A stretch of 64,000 nt of DNA from positions 294,941-358,940 of the forward strand of contig NC_006683.1 in assembly GCF_000091045.1 (NCBI RefSeq), read 5' to 3'. The translations under genes were made by a program, and so were the position numbers. Of the stretch, positions 11,305-25,200 are shown piece after piece. Numbering within the stretch: position 1 is the first letter of the stretch; every line of letters starts with the position of its first letter. The stretch comes from Cryptococcus deneoformans JEC21. Its lineage: Eukaryota > Basidiomycota > Tremellomycetes > Tremellales > Cryptococcaceae. The notes under the pieces were generated by a model. That model saw nothing but the letters and a program-made list of their open reading frames with translations. It was not told the DNA's origin and did not search any database.

Positions 11305-13074
11305 ATGTCCAGACTCGCCCCTAGACTCGCCACAGCTGCCTGCGCTGTCCGACAGCCCGCTGCCACTCGTGCTATTGCTGCCGCGTTTGCCGCTCCGTTG
11401 ACCAAACAGATTAGGGGGTACCGATCCCAACCTATGAGGGATGTCATGACCGGCGAGATCATCCAGTTGCCCGACATCGACGTGAGCAACATCGCATGTA
11501 TGGCCTCCGACTATTCGAACTGACAACCGGATGAATGTAGCCCTCAACTGTAAAGGTCGACTTGACGACCCACGCCAAATCACGTCTCCCCAACTCTAAA
11601 CTCGTTTTCGGCCACACCTTCACCGACCACATGCTCACCATTCCTTGGTCTAGCAGGAGTGGATGGGGAACCCCTCATATCAAGCCTTGTCAGTATTATG
11701 CTCTGTTGCAAACCGTCAGGTATCAACTGACGTGGATCCATTTTGGCTGTTTTTTTTTTTCGCGTGCGTTAGACGGTCCACTGGAGCTCGACCCTTCATC
11801 GACCGTTTTCCATTACGCATTCACATTGTTCGAGGGTATGAAGGCCTACAGGCAGGAGGACGGTACTATTAGATTGTTCAGGCCCGACATGAACATGGCG
11901 AGGATGAACAGGGTACGTTATCGCTTTTGCTACGTGAGTCTGCGCAGTTACTGACGGGGTATTGCATGCAGAGTGCCGCTCGTATTGCTCTCCCCCATTT
12001 CGATAGCAAGGCTCTCATCGAACTTATCAAGAAGCTCGTTATCCTCGACTCTGAATGGATCCCCAAGGAGAAGGGTTACTCATTGTACATCCGACCTACA
12101 TTGATCGGTACCCAAAACGCTCTCGGTGTCGGACCTTCCAGTGATGCTTTATTGTTTGTCATCTGCTCTCCCGTAAGTTGATTTTACAATTGCGCATGGA
12201 GGGAATCATGCTGAAGTAGATGCAGGTGGGCCCTTACTACGCCTCTGGATTCAAGCCCGTCCAACTTTTGGCTACGACCAAGTTTGTCCGTGCCGCTCCC
12301 GGTGGTACAGGTGGTTACAAGCTCGGTGCCAAGTAAGCGTTATCCAAACGTTTCGCGATTCTCAAATTTGACCCAAAAAAAAATCACAGCTACGCCCCCG
12401 GTGTCGTCCCTCAAGCTGAGGCAGCGAAAGAAGGCTACAGTCAAAACCTTTGGTTGCTTGGTCCCGAGCACGCTTTGACGGAGGTCGGTACTATGAACTT
12501 GTTCGTTGCTCTCAAGAAAGCCGATGGCTGTAAGTCACTCATCATCATTTTCATGCTATGGAACCGAAACCAAAATACTGAAAATGAACATTTTTAGCCG
12601 TTGAGCTCGTTACCCCTCCTTTGGACGACGTCGTCCTCCCCGGTGTCACGCGAGACTCGTAAGCACATTTTCTCATCATTCGCCTAGCAACCCCAGGAAC
12701 CCCGAAACCCTAACCAAAAGTGTGATCCTCTTAGCGCTCTCCAACTCGCACGAGAACACGCTTCCGGCAAGACGCCTATCCCCGGCCTTCCCGAAAAACT
12801 TGTTGTCTCTGAGCGAAAGCTCGTGATGGCGGACCTCGTCGAGGCCGAGAAGAATGGTACATTGGTCGAGGTCTTTGGTACCGGTACGGCCGCCATCGTC
12901 TCTGCCGTTGACAAGATTGGTTATGAGGGGCGTGATATTATCATCCCCACCGGCCCTGAGGGTTTGGGTAACATCGCCAAGGGTATCTTGGACAGGATCA
13001 CGGCTATCCAGACCGGTGAGATTGAGCATCCCTGGAGTGTGATTGCGAACGACGTGTCAAGCTCCAATTTCTAG
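11305..13074 (+). CDS. BAT1: Branched-chain-amino-acid aminotransferase, mitochondrial
   Basis: A PLP enzyme (fold type IV) that interconverts Leu/Ile/Val and their 2-oxo acids using glutamate/2-oxoglutarate. The N-terminus ([20 protein letters not shown]) is Arg/Ala rich without acids, a good mitochondrial presequence. Domain landmarks in order: [30 protein letters not shown] with the substrate-binding segment, [31 protein letters not shown] with the PLP-binding Lys, [22 protein letters not shown] and [12 protein letters not shown]. Eight or more exons join in frame and end at 13072-13074. Family certain; mitochondrial location inferred from the presequence. If a single gene serves cytosol and mitochondria, another start would be needed; none was obvious. 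Confidence 0.95.
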
Positions 13075-13283
13075 ACGTTTTCTTTTCGTTTTTTATATAT
13101 AGGAAAACTGGAGTAAGGTGGGGTATTATTTGACTTTTTGGGACATATACTTGTGCTAGGCTACGAGAGTTGGTTGTAGAGAAATATGCATTGGTATATC
13201 CATTTAGAAAATGTCTAATATAAATTCTAACCCTATACAATCCCGAGAAAAAAAAAAGAATTAAAAAGGGAAACAGAGGAGAC

Positions 13284-15035
13284 CTATGCAATCTTGGCAC
13301 CTTGCACCCACATACCCTTGCGGTTTCGCTCATCTCCGTTGGACCACCACCTTTCAAGTGCGTCAAACCACCATTCGTCCGTATCGGTGTCGACTTGACT
13401 GTCTGCAAGGTCAAATAGATCGAGTGGACCTGTGCCAGTAGGATTCTCTTCACTTGCAAGTTCAACTAAGGAACAAAACCACCATTCGTCAGCGCCCTGC
13501 TTCGTGGTTTGAAAAGTGAAAACAAAAAAGAAAAAGTGTATGAACTCACTCAACTGCACATCAAACTCCATCCCAACTTCCAACGCACCGCCCAAGCCCA
13601 TACCGGCCTTACCACCCCTCGTCGCCGCCCAAACTGCCTCTTTCCAATCCACCCTCAAATTTCTCCCTCCACCCTCTTCCTCCTTCTTCACCGTCCCAAA
13701 CGAACACCCCAGAGATTCGCATCGATCACCTTCACGCATACGCGAGATGATCACCGCCTGGCGCATGGCGGTATGGATAGAAGGCGAGTAGCCGCCTGCG
13801 ATATCTGTGCCGAGGCCGAGGGAGAGGGAAGCGTCGAGAGCTTCTCGGAGAGGGAATTGGCGTTCAGAGAGGTATTGGTTGGATAGCGGGCAGTGGGCGA
13901 TGGTGACGCCGCGTTCTTTGATGAGCGGGATGAGTTTGTCGTCGAGGTATGTGACGTGCGCTTGGAGAGTCTGTGGGCCGAGGAGACCAAACTGGAGAAA
14001 AAAAAAAGAAAAAAAAAAGAAAAAAAAAAGAAAAAAAAGAAAAAAAGGTGGTTATCTTTTGCTAGACTGGCTGGTGTGAGGTGCGTAAAGACAAACGAAC
14101 CTTGTCAAAGACCTTTTCATCATCCAAACCTTTTGTCTTCAAGGACATATCAATCTGGTCCCTGCCTTCACACATGTGACTCTGCAGCCTTACGTTCCTG
14201 TCTTGAGCGACTTTGGCGAGACCTTGCAAGAGTTCGTCAGAGCAGACAGGGACGAAGCGGGGAGTGATGATGGGCTGAACCAGACGCCTGTGAGAAGGGA
14301 ACTGGGAGAGATAAGACTCCATAGAGTCAAGGAATGAGTTGAGGGATGAGAGCGAGGCAGCGGGAGACGCCTCGCCGTACGACGGGCGCTGATGATATTC
14401 GTTAGAACATATTCCAGCCAGAAGGCCGCGTACACGCACCGGTGATTCGTCCATGGAGAGTTTACCGATAAAAGCTCTGATCCCAGCCTCCTGGGCCTTT
14501 CTGGCCAGGATCAAGCTGGTTTCGTGTATCAGCGATACATCTTTTGCTAGACGCTTACAGTCACTCACTTGGCCTGGACGCCGATCGTGCCGAAAAAGAC
14601 GACACAGCCGGTTCCATTCTCCCGCAGTCGCTGCACCAGCCTGCCATACAGCCGCTCGGCCAGCTGCTCGTCTGCATCGACACGCTCCTCGGCTCTATAG
14701 GCATACCGCTCGAGCCACTCGAGAAGCGGCAGATCCAGACCTGTGCCGGCGTAGAGATACTGGGCGGCGTGGAGGTGGAGGTCGGCGTACGTGGGAAGGA
14801 AGAAGGAGTGCCTGCCGAGTGCGGTGGGTGGCGGGGCGGAGGCGAGGAGTGCCTGGGAGGCGGGGTCTGAAACGGGGGCGATGTGCGCGATGGCGCCCTG
14901 GGCAGAGACGGCTGGACGGGGTCAGCGTGGTCCGGGATCAGAAAGGCGCTAGTTACCGAGCAGATGGTTCCTCCTGACTCGGAGACCTGCGGGCGTGGGC
15001 GTGTCGACGAATGTTCCGGTGTAGAGGGATGTCAT
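13284..15035 (-). CDS. GUD1: Guanine deaminase
   Basis: A zinc amidohydrolase that converts guanine to xanthine in purine catabolism. The minus-strand start is the ATG at 15035 (TSLYTGTFVDTPTPAGLRVR). The family markers are present: ADLHLHAAQ (metal-binding HxH), DLPLLEWLERYAYRAEER, a Cys-Val-Val-Phe-Phe-Gly strand, QPIITPRFVPVCS, LQSHMCEGRDQID with the metal His, TIAHCPLSNQYL, and LGLGTDIAGGYSPS with the catalytic Asp. About 500 residues. One intron (about 13993-14100) is unusually long and carries a near-pure polypyrimidine tract on the coding strand. The tail ends GMWVQGAKIA. An AGATAA GATA-type motif lies at 15083-15088, 50 bases upstream, which would fit nitrogen regulation but is unproven. 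Confidence 0.93.
13993..14048. repeat. A-rich polypurine tract inside a guanine deaminase intron
   Basis: More than 50 bases of A interrupted by single G residues at near-regular spacing. It reads as a polypyrimidine tract on the transcribed (minus) strand just before the 3' splice site of the guanine deaminase gene. It is likely length-variable. Confidence 0.85.
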
Positions 15036-15706
15036 GGCGGGCGGGGGGTCGGTCAAAGGAGGGCCCCGGTATATAAGGGGAAAGATAAGGCAGATACACA
15101 GTTTCTAATCACGCCGATATCATCGGGTCGGAGCACCGCTTGGAAAGTGCAGACGTCACGACTCGTCCCAGTCTGCTGCCCGTCGGAGAAGCCAAAATAC
15201 AACTGGGCCATTTCCCACCACATCGCGGGCAAGATATGTACATGGCCAGTGGAGACGGAGCACTGCGAGCAAGTGGAAGATCAAGGGCTGGAAACGAAGC
15301 CCCATATAGCCACCCCACATCTTGCAAGGCCTTTGTCTTGACTTCTTGCGCGGCGAAGAAGTGAGCATGAGAAACAAGGGGTTGATCTCAAGGGACTGTG
15401 CATGATGATCAATCGACATACTTTACGGCCTCGTCCCATCAGCACAGTCTGGCAAGCTGATGACTTGAGGCTGTTTTTCCTTTTTCCTTTTACAAAAATC
15501 AATCACGACTCGCGACGGGATAATGCCAAGCCGCGAAAGACACATTTACTGCGGGTGACAGGGTAGGAAATGACCGGTGATGACGTATTGCACTTCTCCC
15601 TCAGCGTTCAATTCGGCTTTGGTGGAGCTGCTGTGAATGCAGAAAGATGCAGTGGGAGTACCTTACTGCGAGGTTAGTGGCCACTGATTGGATATCCTTA
15701 TGCAAG
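15036..15706. promoter_or_regulatory. Divergent region between guanine deaminase and the Gly/Pro/Gln-rich gene
   Basis: About 740 bases separate the two starts. A tatataa sequence at 15070-15076 and an AGATAA motif at 15083-15088 sit close to the deaminase start. A cgtgatgacg-like CRE-type sequence (tgatgacgta) is near 15578-15587. The open frames here have no protein-like content. Confidence 0.35.
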
Positions 15707-15714
15707 TATATAAA
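15687..15714 (+). promoter_or_regulatory. CCAAT-type and TATA elements of the Gly/Pro/Gln-rich gene
   Basis: ATTGG (an inverted CCAAT box) at 15687-15691 is followed by TATATAAA at 15707-15714, 65 bases before the ATG at 15779. The spacing is that of a compact, strongly expressed or inducible promoter. Confidence 0.55.
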
Positions 15715-15778
15715 CCCTTCTGCCTGTTTTAAATCTCTCTATCCCAACCCACCCTTTATCAACCAAGAACAAGTAACA

Positions 15779-16209
15779 ATGGGTCTCTTCCACCACCACG
15801 ACGAGTAAGCCATCCCTCCCATCAACCCGTCTCCACATGGATCACCAGCTGACTCCACTCTCCCATCAGACCTCCCAAGCACCAAGGCCACAATGGCCCT
15901 CCTCCTCCCCAGCAGAACTTTGGCGGTCCCCAAGGTGGGCCCCCTCCCCAGCAAAACTTTAACGGACCTCATGGTGGTCCCCCTCCTCCCCCCCAGAACT
16001 TTGGCGGGCCTCATGGCGGCGGTCCTCAGGGTGGTCCTCAGCAAGGTTTCGGAGGTCCTCAGGGTGGTCCTCAGCAAGGTTTTGGCGGGCCCCAGGGTGG
16101 TCCTCAGCAAGGCTTTGGTGGGCCTCAGGGTGGGCCCCATGGTGGACCCCAAGGTGGATATGGCGGCCCCCAGCAGCAGGGCGGTTTTGGAGGTCCTGGG
16201 AGGTACTAG
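15779..16209 (+). CDS. Small Gly/Pro/Gln-rich repeat protein (unknown function)
   Basis: Two exons (15779-15804, 15870-16209) encode 121 residues. After MGLFHHHDE the whole protein is made of Gly-Gly-Pro-Gln, Pro-Pro-Pro-Gln-Gln-Asn-Phe and Gly-Phe-Gly-Gly units; GGPQGGPQQGF recurs three times with slight codon variation. It has no Cys, no membrane segment and no signal peptide, and almost no acidic residues after the first exon. Such sequences behave as intrinsically disordered or prion-like/adhesive proteins. No family was recognised. The well-placed TATA and CCAAT elements, the conserved-looking splice signals and the absence of stops support a real, probably inducible gene. Confidence 0.75.
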
Positions 16210-16443
16210 ATTGACGGGTTGTGCTATAATGCAAAATATGGCGAGATCAAGAGGGTGTAAAGTTGTAACGATATGAATGGAACTGGATAACTGGCGGCAT
16301 TTTGAAATACATGGGTTTCATTGATAACAACACTTTTATTAACTGATTGAGAAAACATGATTATAGGTTATAAAGACGGTTGTAATCGCTCTACCCCTGT
16401 TTTGGCCACACACTCTTGCACCAATAACCGCATCTACTCCCCA

Positions 16444-17549
16444 TCAGCTCCCCATCTCATGAGTCGAAGATGATAAACGTACATCTATAACACCTGTTTC
16501 TATAGCTTTGACGCTCAGAAGCGGTTCGTGCTTCTCTGGGCACTCGGCGTCTTCCTTTTGTGAAGGTCGGAGTGTATCTGCAGCAAGCGCTGGGACCCAA
16601 GGCCCTGTTTCCTGTGGATTTGTGAAAAGAAGAAAAAGAGAAAAAGAAAAAAAAAAAAAGGTCAGAAGACGAGACGAGGTAAATGCCCAGGAGGACGGGC
16701 TTACCTCTGTGGAATTGGAGGACGGCGCCAAATCGTCATTGGTCTCGATAATAACCGCAAAAGTACACTCCTCTATTCTAAAATCAGCATCAAAGTCGCG
16801 GAGGGGGGGGGGGGAGGAGGGGGATGCAATAAAGCGTACTCACCATTATTATCCAACAACTGGCCGTCTAATGAAGAGAGCTTGATAAGGAACCCGCGAA
16901 GCATGAGACCCAGCTCATCAGCATTAGGTGCGCCCGTCAACCTAGTCCAATCAGCCAGTCAGCCAGTCAGTCAGTCAGCCAGCCAGCCAGTCAACACCCC
17001 TCTCTGGACACTCTCCCTCCACATCCCAGAAAAAAAGAGAAACTCACCCTACATCTTTTCTCCCATCCAACCCCGACAAGTACCCGATATCAAAAATCAT
17101 CCTCTCCACCGGTAACCCAGTCAACACACTCTTGATCACCACCGTCATCCTCTTCAATCTACCCTCATGAATCTCCTTGCCTACACTGGCAATCACCTGC
17201 GAGATGTACGATCGTACAGTCGGGTGACGCGATTGGTATACAGGAACGCCATGGGCACGGCGGCGGGTGAACGTCGTAGGAGGGTAAATCTGGCGGATAC
17301 AGAGGATTGTGTGGAGGGATATTTCCACTTTGGAGCACGAGCGGAAATGTTCTTGGCGTTAGCACGAGAAAAAAAAAAAGAGGTTTAGTGCATCGCGTTT
17401 CCAAGGAGACATACAGAAGGACGCTATAGCATCTGCAATTTCTAGAATACATTTCAAAGTCTCAAGTCAGTCCTGGTTTTGAAAAGTCTGATGTCTACAG
17501 GATAAAAAGGCCGAAACGCACCCTTATAGCTGAGACCTGGTTGGGCCAT
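16444..17549 (-). CDS. REV7: REV7/MAD2B HORMA-domain protein (DNA polymerase zeta subunit)
   Basis: Start is the ATG at 17549 (AQPGLSYK). The spliced product reads EIADAIASF, then VEISLHTILCIRQIYPPTTF, VPVYQSRHPTVRSYISQVIA, GRLKRMTVVIKSVLTGLPVE, and after a further intron GAPNADELGLMLRGFLIKLS, followed by an ECTFAVIIET strand. This matches the REV7/MAD2L2 HORMA fold, which bridges REV3 and REV1 in translesion synthesis. The C-terminal exon (16444-16617) carries WVPALAADTLRPSQ and the safety-belt-like end. Its introns hold a 12-G run (16803-16814), a CAGT/CAGC tetranucleotide repeat (about 16950-16994) and an A-rich tract (about 16620-16662). Confidence in the family is good; the exact C-terminal exon joins are less sure. 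Confidence 0.8.
16950..16994. repeat. CAGT/CAGC tetranucleotide repeat in a REV7 intron
   Basis: About eleven imperfect copies of a CAGT or CAGC tetranucleotide, seen directly. It lies within an intron of the REV7 gene and is probably polymorphic between strains. Confidence 0.8.
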
Positions 17550-18027
17550 CGTTATCCCTTATCTGTTGAATTTCCTCTCTTTCTCTCTTTTGTTTTATAA
17601 GCGCTTAGCGGCGGTGATTAGTTCTGTAAAACATCAACCAGGGGATTCGCTGGAAGTGGATGTACGTAGAGATGGATTTCAGGAGAGAGAAATAATCAGC
17701 AGCACCCAAAACCCAAATTGAGGGCGAAAATTTGAGTAACCCAATCGTCTAGCACGTGACTTTCGGGCAAGCAGCACCATCGTGTTGAGTCGAGTTATTT
17801 TGGGCACCGTGCTTGTTTTGAAAATCTCCCAGTCTAGCTAAATCATTGGAAAGAGTAAGGATCAACAGTAGAGAAAACAGCCATTGTAAGGTATTCATGT
17901 ATGGTTACTTTACACCTCCTTGACCAACCCAAGGTGAACACAAGTTGAGCAGTAAAAAAAGCTATCGGATTTGACCGACAGCCACGCTTTTTGGGATTCC
18001 CAAATTCAGCCTGTTCGCGCATAATGG
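17550..18027. other. Divergent region between REV7 and malic enzyme
   Basis: About 480 bases with pyrimidine-rich sequence near REV7 (ttttcctctctttctctcttttg, about 17569-17592) and no recognisable gene. Confidence 0.3.
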
Positions 18028-18363
18028 ATGGATTTACCGGTTAAAACAGGGGCTAAGCGCGTTATCAATCGGGAGAAACCGGAGATGGTACCGGTGGAGG
18101 TTATCAATGATTTCGAACGATCAGGTCGTTATTTCGAACTTTTGACTGAAATGTCGAACAATTCCCCATACTTTGCCTATTCCCCCACAGATCGTCAATG
18201 TATTTCGAGTCGTAAACAACAGAATGGTCAACAATCTACAAACATAAACGCCATCGTCCCGGTCGTACCACCGACTCCACCGAGTATAACCGTAGCCCCT
18301 GCTCACGAACCTCCGTTCCCGCCCAGGTCACAAGTCGCACCCTTGGCTCTTCCCAGCTATTAA
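18028..18363 (+). CDS. Open frame upstream of, and in phase with, malic enzyme (uncertain)
   Basis: A 111-codon frame that ends in TAA four codons before the malic enzyme ATG at 18376, in the same phase. The first half is charged (EKPEMVPVEVINDFERSG), the second is Pro/Val rich (IVPVVPPTPPSITVAPAHEP). No family was recognised. It could be an upstream reading frame of the long malic enzyme transcript, part of its leader, or chance. Confidence 0.2.
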   Translation: MDLPVKTGAKRVINREKPEMVPVEVINDFERSGRYFELLTEMSNNSPYFAYSPTDRQCISSRKQQNGQQSTNINAIVPVVPPTPPSITVAPAHEPPFPPRSQVAPLALPSY

Positions 18364-18375
18364 TACCAGCCCAGA

Positions 18376-20645
<2,270 letters not shown>

Positions 20646-20988
20646 GTAAAAGTTTCATGGACATTTCGTTGTGTAATAGGCATTTTGATTGTGAATTAAA
20701 AATACTAAGACGATACACGTATGAGTATCCTTTTTAGGTCAATGGGGTGATTGTTGATAAGATAAGAAGCTATGCATGACGTTCATATACCTCGATCCCT
20801 GAAGCCCTATATCATCCATCATTTGCCTAACTGTTCTTAACGGTAAAATATGTTGTGAGATGTCTATGGATGCATAAAGAGAAGAAAAGAACCTTGATAG
20901 AAGAATCTCGTAGAAGATATAAAGCAGCCACGCCACAAATGGCCTCCTCTCCCATTGCTCACTCATCCAACAAAAAAAAAGAAAAGGT

Positions 20989-22143
20989 TTAATCACGGTC
21001 GTCCTCTATAAGCGCCCCATTCCCGTCCCCTCCAACACTGCCAGCGCGGTTCGTTTCGTCAACTCGTCGTCTTTTGGATGCTCGAGGAGGGGTCCAGCCG
21101 ATGAGAGGTTCGTAGCGAATATACTTAGCAGATAATGCCTCGAAGACCGCCTCGTACTCTACATGAGTCTTTCGGCTCTTCTTCAGTAGATCCAACGAAA
21201 CCTCGGCATGGGAATCAATGACCAAAAGAAGCCCCAAGGGCTCCAGTTGTTCAGGGTTGTAGAGCAAGTTGGCTCCACTACCTCCTCGCTTTAGACCCAT
21301 GGGTCACTGAAACTTGATCCAAAGTTTGGTCTATAATGTAATGTACGACCAAAAAGAAATCACATGTAAGACATGTATGCACTCATCCATGCTTTCTTTC
21401 ATCAAGCTTTTAAACTTGATGAAATTCTCTTTAATGGTGCCAGGAACTAAATTGCACTCCTGAGACTGGTGTTCGACTGTCAAGGCAATGTAATACTCAC
21501 TAACATTCTCGGCTAGCAACCTAGAAATCTTTCCTTTCATGACGCGATCACCATTGAATATGGAACCCACGTAGGCCGCCAGCGACGGCAGGTCGAGTTG
21601 CTGTTTGACGGCACCCACGAAGACCGTTGGATTCCGCCTCGCAAAGGTTTGTTGAATATTGTCCTCTTGCATACACAGAGGCAAATACCCATTTGAAGGC
21701 TGATCTGAAATTGTCTTCAAGTTGCTGACACTGTATTCAGATGGGGTAAGCTAAAGCACCCCTCAGATCCATCCCATTAACATTCGAACCAAGGCATGAA
21801 AGCGATTTTGATGCAATTGCACGTCTGTCAAACATGGTACAATTATTCCTTGCATCTGACAGTTGCGTCCCACAGTCTTCTCTCAGCAACGCAATGAAGC
21901 TCTCGTCGTGAAGCTCTTGGCTTGGTGGTACAGCTTCCGAGATGCTTCATCCGTTTCCTTTTGGGCTGAGGAGTGTTAGTAAATGCAAGTCATGGGCCTA
22001 GCAGATAGACTTTGTCCTAAAAACGCGCACTTACTTCACCGAACTTCTCAAGTGATGATGAGAGCTTTCATCTGATCTGCGCACTCAAAACTGCTTGTAG
22101 GACTGCCTTGGGCGATCACAGTTTACATCTTCCACGTCATCAT
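20989..22143 (-). CDS. Unidentified minus-strand gene (exon model tentative)
   Basis: The spacing (343 bases from the convergent malic enzyme end, 136 bases from the divergent VPS11 start) suggests a gene of about 1.1 kb. An ATG at 22143, a 50-nt gtaaac...gcgcag intron, then ISDESSHHHLRSSV join in frame to ISEAVPPSQELHDESFIALL further on. Downstream coding-like pieces include QLEDNFRSAFKWVFASVY, LDLPSLAAYVGSIFNGDRVM, and a last piece with LEPLGLLLVIDSHAEVSLDL and ASKRRRVDE, ending at 20989. These pieces lie in different phases and I could not join all of them with convincing splice sites. It may be a fast-evolving gene with several introns or one carrying frameshifts. No family was recognised. 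Confidence 0.45.
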
Positions 22144-22278
22144 TTCGGAATTGCGTTGCCCGTTCGTGCGTCACGCCTGCTGTTGACCGATGCGAGTGGT
22201 TGTTGTTCATCCGTCATTCGTCGTTCATCGCTCCCTTGCTGCAGCATCATCCAGCATTCCACTTTCAAGAAAGCTCCC

Positions 22279-25200
22279 ATGACACTCTCGCCTTCACACT
22301 TAGGCCAAACAGCTCCTCAATGGCGACAGTTCACTTTCTTCGATGCGGAAAATGTCAAGGATGAACAGGACATGGCCCAGTCGCCTCGAGCTATCCGAGT
22401 AAGTGGGCGGCCAGCTTACAGTCCAAAGCCGTATGCTGATAACAGGTAGCAACTGACTCCGCCAGTCGTAATTACCACCACAGCTCCTAAATCTCCTCTG
22501 TCACCCTCACTGATAGTCTCTTCATCTCGAAATATCAGTATCCTCGACAAGCATTTCTCCATCGAGCGATCGTTTACTGCCTGGGAACAAAATGGTCGCG
22601 CGACATTCCTTCTCGAGGCAGCCGGGCTGCTTGTAGCTATAGGAGAGGAAGAAGGGAGCCTTTGGCCCCTGCTGAAGGTGTGGGATCTGACGAAGGACGA
22701 CAAGAAGAGTTCAGAGAGAAGGCCAGTGCTGCTCAGAAGCGTACGGATACAACATGGACAAAGGCCTCATCCTGTAGGTTTATCTGTGGCTCTAAGGCTA
22801 CTGGATGAAGCTGAATTGGACGCAGGTATCTTCGGTAGCTCTTACGTCGAATCTATCGCATCTCGCTATAGGGCTAGGAGACGGCACCGTCCTTCTCTAT
22901 CGACACTTCCTTCAATCATTGACTACTTCTTTATCTCTAACATCCCTTCCCAAGGCTCGCGTTGTCCACGAATCACATGAACCAGTGACTGGCTTAGGAT
23001 TCCGCGAATATCCACCAACAGATAAATCAACACCTAGCAGGTCATCTTCCTCTCACGGATTCAGTTTGTTTATCGTTACCACCAACAGAGTACTCTCGGC
23101 TCCAGTGAACGGTAAAGGCGAGGCGAGGACGATAGATGATGTGGGATGCGCTCTTGGATGTGCTGCAATGGACTCTCAGAGGAAGGAAATGGTTGTGGCC
23201 AGAGACGAGGCTATATATCTTTACAGTCCCGATGGTCGTGGGGCTTGCTTGGCCTATGAAGGTAAATCTCTGCGATTCGATGTGGACGTATATTGACACC
23301 ATACATAGGACCCAAGTCATCTATAGCAGTATACAATCATAATCTTATCATAACATCGCCTCCATATTACCCGTCTGCCGCCTCCGCCTCGGCCACTGTC
23401 AGGCATTATGCCAAGTCAACCCCAAACGGCGAATTAGGATCGCCTGACATGGCAAAGATCACAATATTTGATTTAGATAACAAGGTGATCGGGTATTCTG
23501 GGACTTATAGCGAAGGAGTGCGGGATGTTTTTTGTCAGTGGGGAGGGATCTATGTGTACGGCGCCAACGGCAAGGTGAGTAACCTGTATATCTTGGGAGC
23601 CTCGGCAAGCTCATATATGCGAAGTTATCACGATTAGACGAGCAATCCACCCAGGCTAAGCTTGAGACACTATATCGGAGAAACCTGTACACCCTCGCCA
23701 TCACCATGGCTCGGTCACAAGGCCTTGATGAAGCAGGCATTGCCGATATCCACAGACGATATGGTGATTATCTGTACAGTAAGGGTGATTTCGATGGGGC
23801 AATGGGTCAGTTTGTCAAAACATTGGGGTCCCTGCAGCCAAGCTATGTCATCCGCAAAGTGAGTTTATCTTTCAAATCGTGTGAATGAATAGCTGAGAGG
23901 AAAGTAGTTCCTGGACGCGCAAAGAATTCACAACCTTACAACCTATCTCCAAGAACTTCACTCTCGCGGTCTCGCTAATCCCGACCACACTACACTGCTT
24001 CTCAACTGTTACACCAAGACATCCGATCGAGCTCGTCTCGACCAGTTCATTCGTACCGAGGCTCGACGCTCTTCGTCGCCTGCGCCTGGGACTGGGGCGG
24101 GTGGACGGGAAGGAGAGTTGCCTTTTGATCTGGATACGGCCATTAGGGTATGTAGGCAAGCAGGATTTTATGAACATGCGGCATATCTGGCCAAGAAGTT
24201 TGATAAGCATGAGGATTACTTGAGGATTCAGATTGAGGATGCGGGTAAGGTTGACGAGGCGTTAAGATATTTGAGAGGGCTGGGGCCGAAAGCCGTGAGT
24301 AGAATTATCAGTATTTTGAGATTTGAGCTGACAAGAAAAAGTGCGAGGTGAATATGGTGAGATATGGGAGAACATTACTTCAGCACGAACCAGAAGCCAC
24401 AACAGAACTCCTCATCGACTTATGTTCTGGAAATCTTGGGAAGAAGAAAGCGGTACATGAAGTCGATGGAAAGACGGATGGGACTACCGCTGGTAGCGGA
24501 GCGAACGGGAGCGGGCCAGCGATGTTGTCATATCTGGGGTACAACAAGGTGACTGGGTTCTTGTCTGGAGATACGCCCTCAGGCGCAACATTGAACGAGG
24601 ATGAAAAGCCAACTGATGCTCATGACGGTACCGATGCTGCCAGGGTTGGGGAGGATGAAAAGGAAGACATGACCCCTAGCTATGTTCCAGCCTCCCCGAG
24701 ACAATACTTTGCCCACTTTGTAGATCATCGCGAGCTTTTCATACATTTCCTCGAATCTGTCGCTCTCAACCTTTGGAACCAAAAAGTCGACCCCTCAATT
24801 TCAAATTCCAGTACCATTTCAGCTCCTAAAAGAGATATGGACGCGCCTCCTCCCACCGACCCGACAGTTATTGACCAAACTGCCGTTTGGAACACCCTTC
24901 TCGAGCTCTATCTCTCCTCGTCTGCCGAACAATCGAAACGGAAAGCACTCGCCTTAATCAACAGCGACTCGACACCTTACGATCCCATGCATGCGCTGGT
25001 TCTGTGTTCCTCTGTAGGCTTTAGAGAGGGCATGGTAAGACTTTGGGAAGGGATGGGAATGTACGAGGATGTCCTGAGGTATTATATGGATGAGGGACAA
25101 GAAGCCGAAGACGCGCAAGGAATAACGCCCTCGAGCAAGGTGTTCACCCACCTTGAAATGTACGGCCCGTCACACCCACACTTATATCCTCTTGTCCTTA

